The notes under the pieces were generated by a model. That model ran no database searches. It had not been told where the DNA came from and saw only the letters and a list, made by a program, of their open reading frames with translations. The position numbers and the translations under genes were made by a program. From the NCBI GenBank assembly GCA_034008185.1, contig CM067081.1, positions 148,768,258 to 148,832,257 of the forward strand: a DNA stretch of 64,000 nt. The letters are read 5' to 3'. The DNA comes from Gorsachius magnificus. Lineage: Eukaryota; Chordata; Aves; Pelecaniformes; Ardeidae. Positions 62,159-64,000 of this stretch are shown here, piece by piece (position 1 is the stretch's first letter; each line of letters opens with the position of its first letter).

Positions 62159-64000
62159 GTGACTACAGCCCCGCCTATCTGGTATTCTGTACCAGTGTGG
62201 GATTCTGGGTACTGCTGACATCTGGGTTCAGAGGGATAGAAAAATTCACCAAAATACAATGACCATTGCTTTATAGTCATGTGGATATAAAAAGACACGG
62301 TCAAGTCTATTTTGTGTAGTATTTTTATCCTGTTTGCCAGTTCTTAACTGTCTCCTTGTTTGATGAATTACAATGTTTCTCTTTCTCAAAACACACTATA
62401 AACAATAAGGTAAAAAGCAGCCTCCAAGCTTCAGAGTACATGCGGAAAACCAGCTGCACTCCAGATCAAATCATCTCACAGTGGTCATTTACCAGTCAGT
62501 TGCTCACAAATTTTACTTCTGGAAGCAAGAACATTTGCATTTTCCAAGCATAGTTCCTGGCTCTGAAGTACTACTTTTGTGTCCATGCTTCCTATATACT
62601 TATTTCCAACGGTAGAGTTGGCAGCTTGTGCAGCTTTTCTTTGATTCCAGTGTACGCTTTTGTTTTGGTTTTGTGCTTAATTTTCTCTCCAGTGTGTCAT
62701 CTTTGGCATATGGGAGCATGCCAGTTTGAACAGTGCTTTCTCTAGTTTTAGTTTCTTGCCCCAGTTTCTGTTTTCAGTTATTTTCAACAGCATTTGGCAA
62801 ACTGGAGAGTGCTTTTGGAAAGCACCATCTAGAGAAGTGGTTTTTTTCATAACTTAGTGTTTTGAGTTAACCATCCAAAATCAAGCTCTCTTCTTGGGCT
62901 GGAGTATAAACAGTCCCAGAACTTTTGCTGGTGGGCATAACTTTTCCAAGCCACATCAAAAGGAAATTTGTAACGTTTAGGTCACTTTCCAGTGCTGTTC
63001 TTTTGGAAATGCTGTCTTTGCTAATAATTAAAAGTCAGTGAAGCTGTTCTTGAGGAAGGAAGAGTGAACCTTTGGCTGGATTTGAGATAGAACTTGGGGA
63101 CATAGAAGAAACAATGAAAGATGGGGTAAGAAGACTAATTTAAACATATTAACATCTATTTGTTAATGGGTGACACAACTGAAGATCTCAGCCTTGGTCC
63201 AAGGACAGCATGCTCATATGCTCAACTTTACTCAGTTGAAATGATGATGCAGAAATGAACATCTAGACCAAAACATCTTGCTCCTACCTTTTGTGTTGCT
63301 CTCTAGCACTTGGAAGCTCCTTTTGAGGGTGGAGAAGATTAACAGCATTACAATGCAAAGATAGAAATTATTTTTGAAACTATCTAATTTCTGTATAGCA
63401 CAGAATTAAAGAGGAGAGAAAATATAGGGGAGATGGAAGATACAAAGTGGAGGAAAGGATGAAGTGGGTAGGGCAGAGAGGAAAAAGAGGAAACAGATGT
63501 TGGACCACTGCAGGCAATAATAGATTATGATGTGGGATTTAAGGGAAGAAAACAAGAAAACCAGAGTAGTAAGAGAAAGCAAGCTTAGCAAAGAAAGACA
63601 TTTTCAGAAAAGAAATTTGATTAAATATTAATGATCTTAAGTACAGAAAATCTGTGTATAAAGTAAACAGTTATATTTCTTTAAATTGGGGAAATTGTGA
63701 AATCCAAGCTATTTTGCATTTTGTCCAGTAGATTTAATCTTGAGGCTAGGCTATTCTGCATGGCTAGAAATAGCTATTTTCATGGGTCATGCAGCTACAT
63801 GACATTTATTTTTCCTTTTTATAATGGAAATCTTAATTTTGTTTTAAAAGAGGGTCAAATATTTGAAATTTGCATAGTTTTTCTTTCCAGATAATAATTT
63901 CTAGGAATGCACAGTTTCTACCAGCTATTGTTTTTTTCCTATTTATGTGTAATATTTCTTGGGAGATGGGCATAGTGAGCCATAGAGATAATGAGAGGGG
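62159..64000 (+). other. MICAL3: MICAL3 intron running off the window
   Basis: No further exon was recognised before the end. The LIM domain exon and the C-terminal coiled-coil (bMERB) part of MICAL3 must lie downstream. The last 700 bases are AT-rich with a purine-rich patch at about 63410-63600. Confidence 0.6.

Noticed and set aside
1..64000. CRISPR arrays, operons, prophage or other bacterial systems
   Set aside because: The sequence is vertebrate in every respect (spliced exons, CR1, avian LTR, intron composition). No regularly spaced direct repeats or dense gene clusters occur.

Overview
This is vertebrate nuclear DNA, almost certainly from a bird. It has large AT-rich introns, short exons with standard splice sites, several 5'-truncated CR1 LINE fragments whose 3' ends carry the typical ATTCTGTG repeats, and a long terminal repeat (LTR) of a type common in bird genomes. 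There are no bacterial-type genes. Nearly all small open frames are chance frames in introns.

The one protein-coding gene I can support is MICAL3, on the + strand. It encodes a flavoprotein monooxygenase that oxidises actin. Its first coding exon carries the start codon at 31711. Sixteen further exons to 52447 join in frame without a break and encode about 777 residues: the N-terminal FAD monooxygenase domain, the calponin-homology (CH) domain and a basic, NLS-like linker. Two more likely exons (57825-57920, 62054-62158) and two weaker candidates (53023-53076, 60132-60188) are all whole-codon exons in phase 0, so the linker between the CH and LIM domains looks like a set of optional cassettes. 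The LIM domain and the C-terminal half lie beyond the window.

Positions 1-31598 hold no exon I can recognise. This is either the first intron of MICAL3, after an upstream noncoding exon, or 5' flank. It contains three CR1 fragments (13179-13695 minus, 15178-15312 plus, 22487-22909 plus), a nearly full-length LTR (19352-19968) and a 74-bp deleted LTR of the same type in inverse orientation (26309-26382). I see no CpG-island promoter. From 31.6 to 64 kb the sequence alternates MICAL3 exons with introns. The introns hold another CR1 fragment, two copies of a roughly 142-bp direct repeat about 1.65 kb apart, and an A/C-rich tract just before a splice acceptor.

I did not find a new system. The points most worth checking are the GC-AG intron in the FAD domain, a NAGNAG acceptor after the CH domain, the cassette exons of the linker with a possible intronic polyadenylation site, and the miniature LTR.
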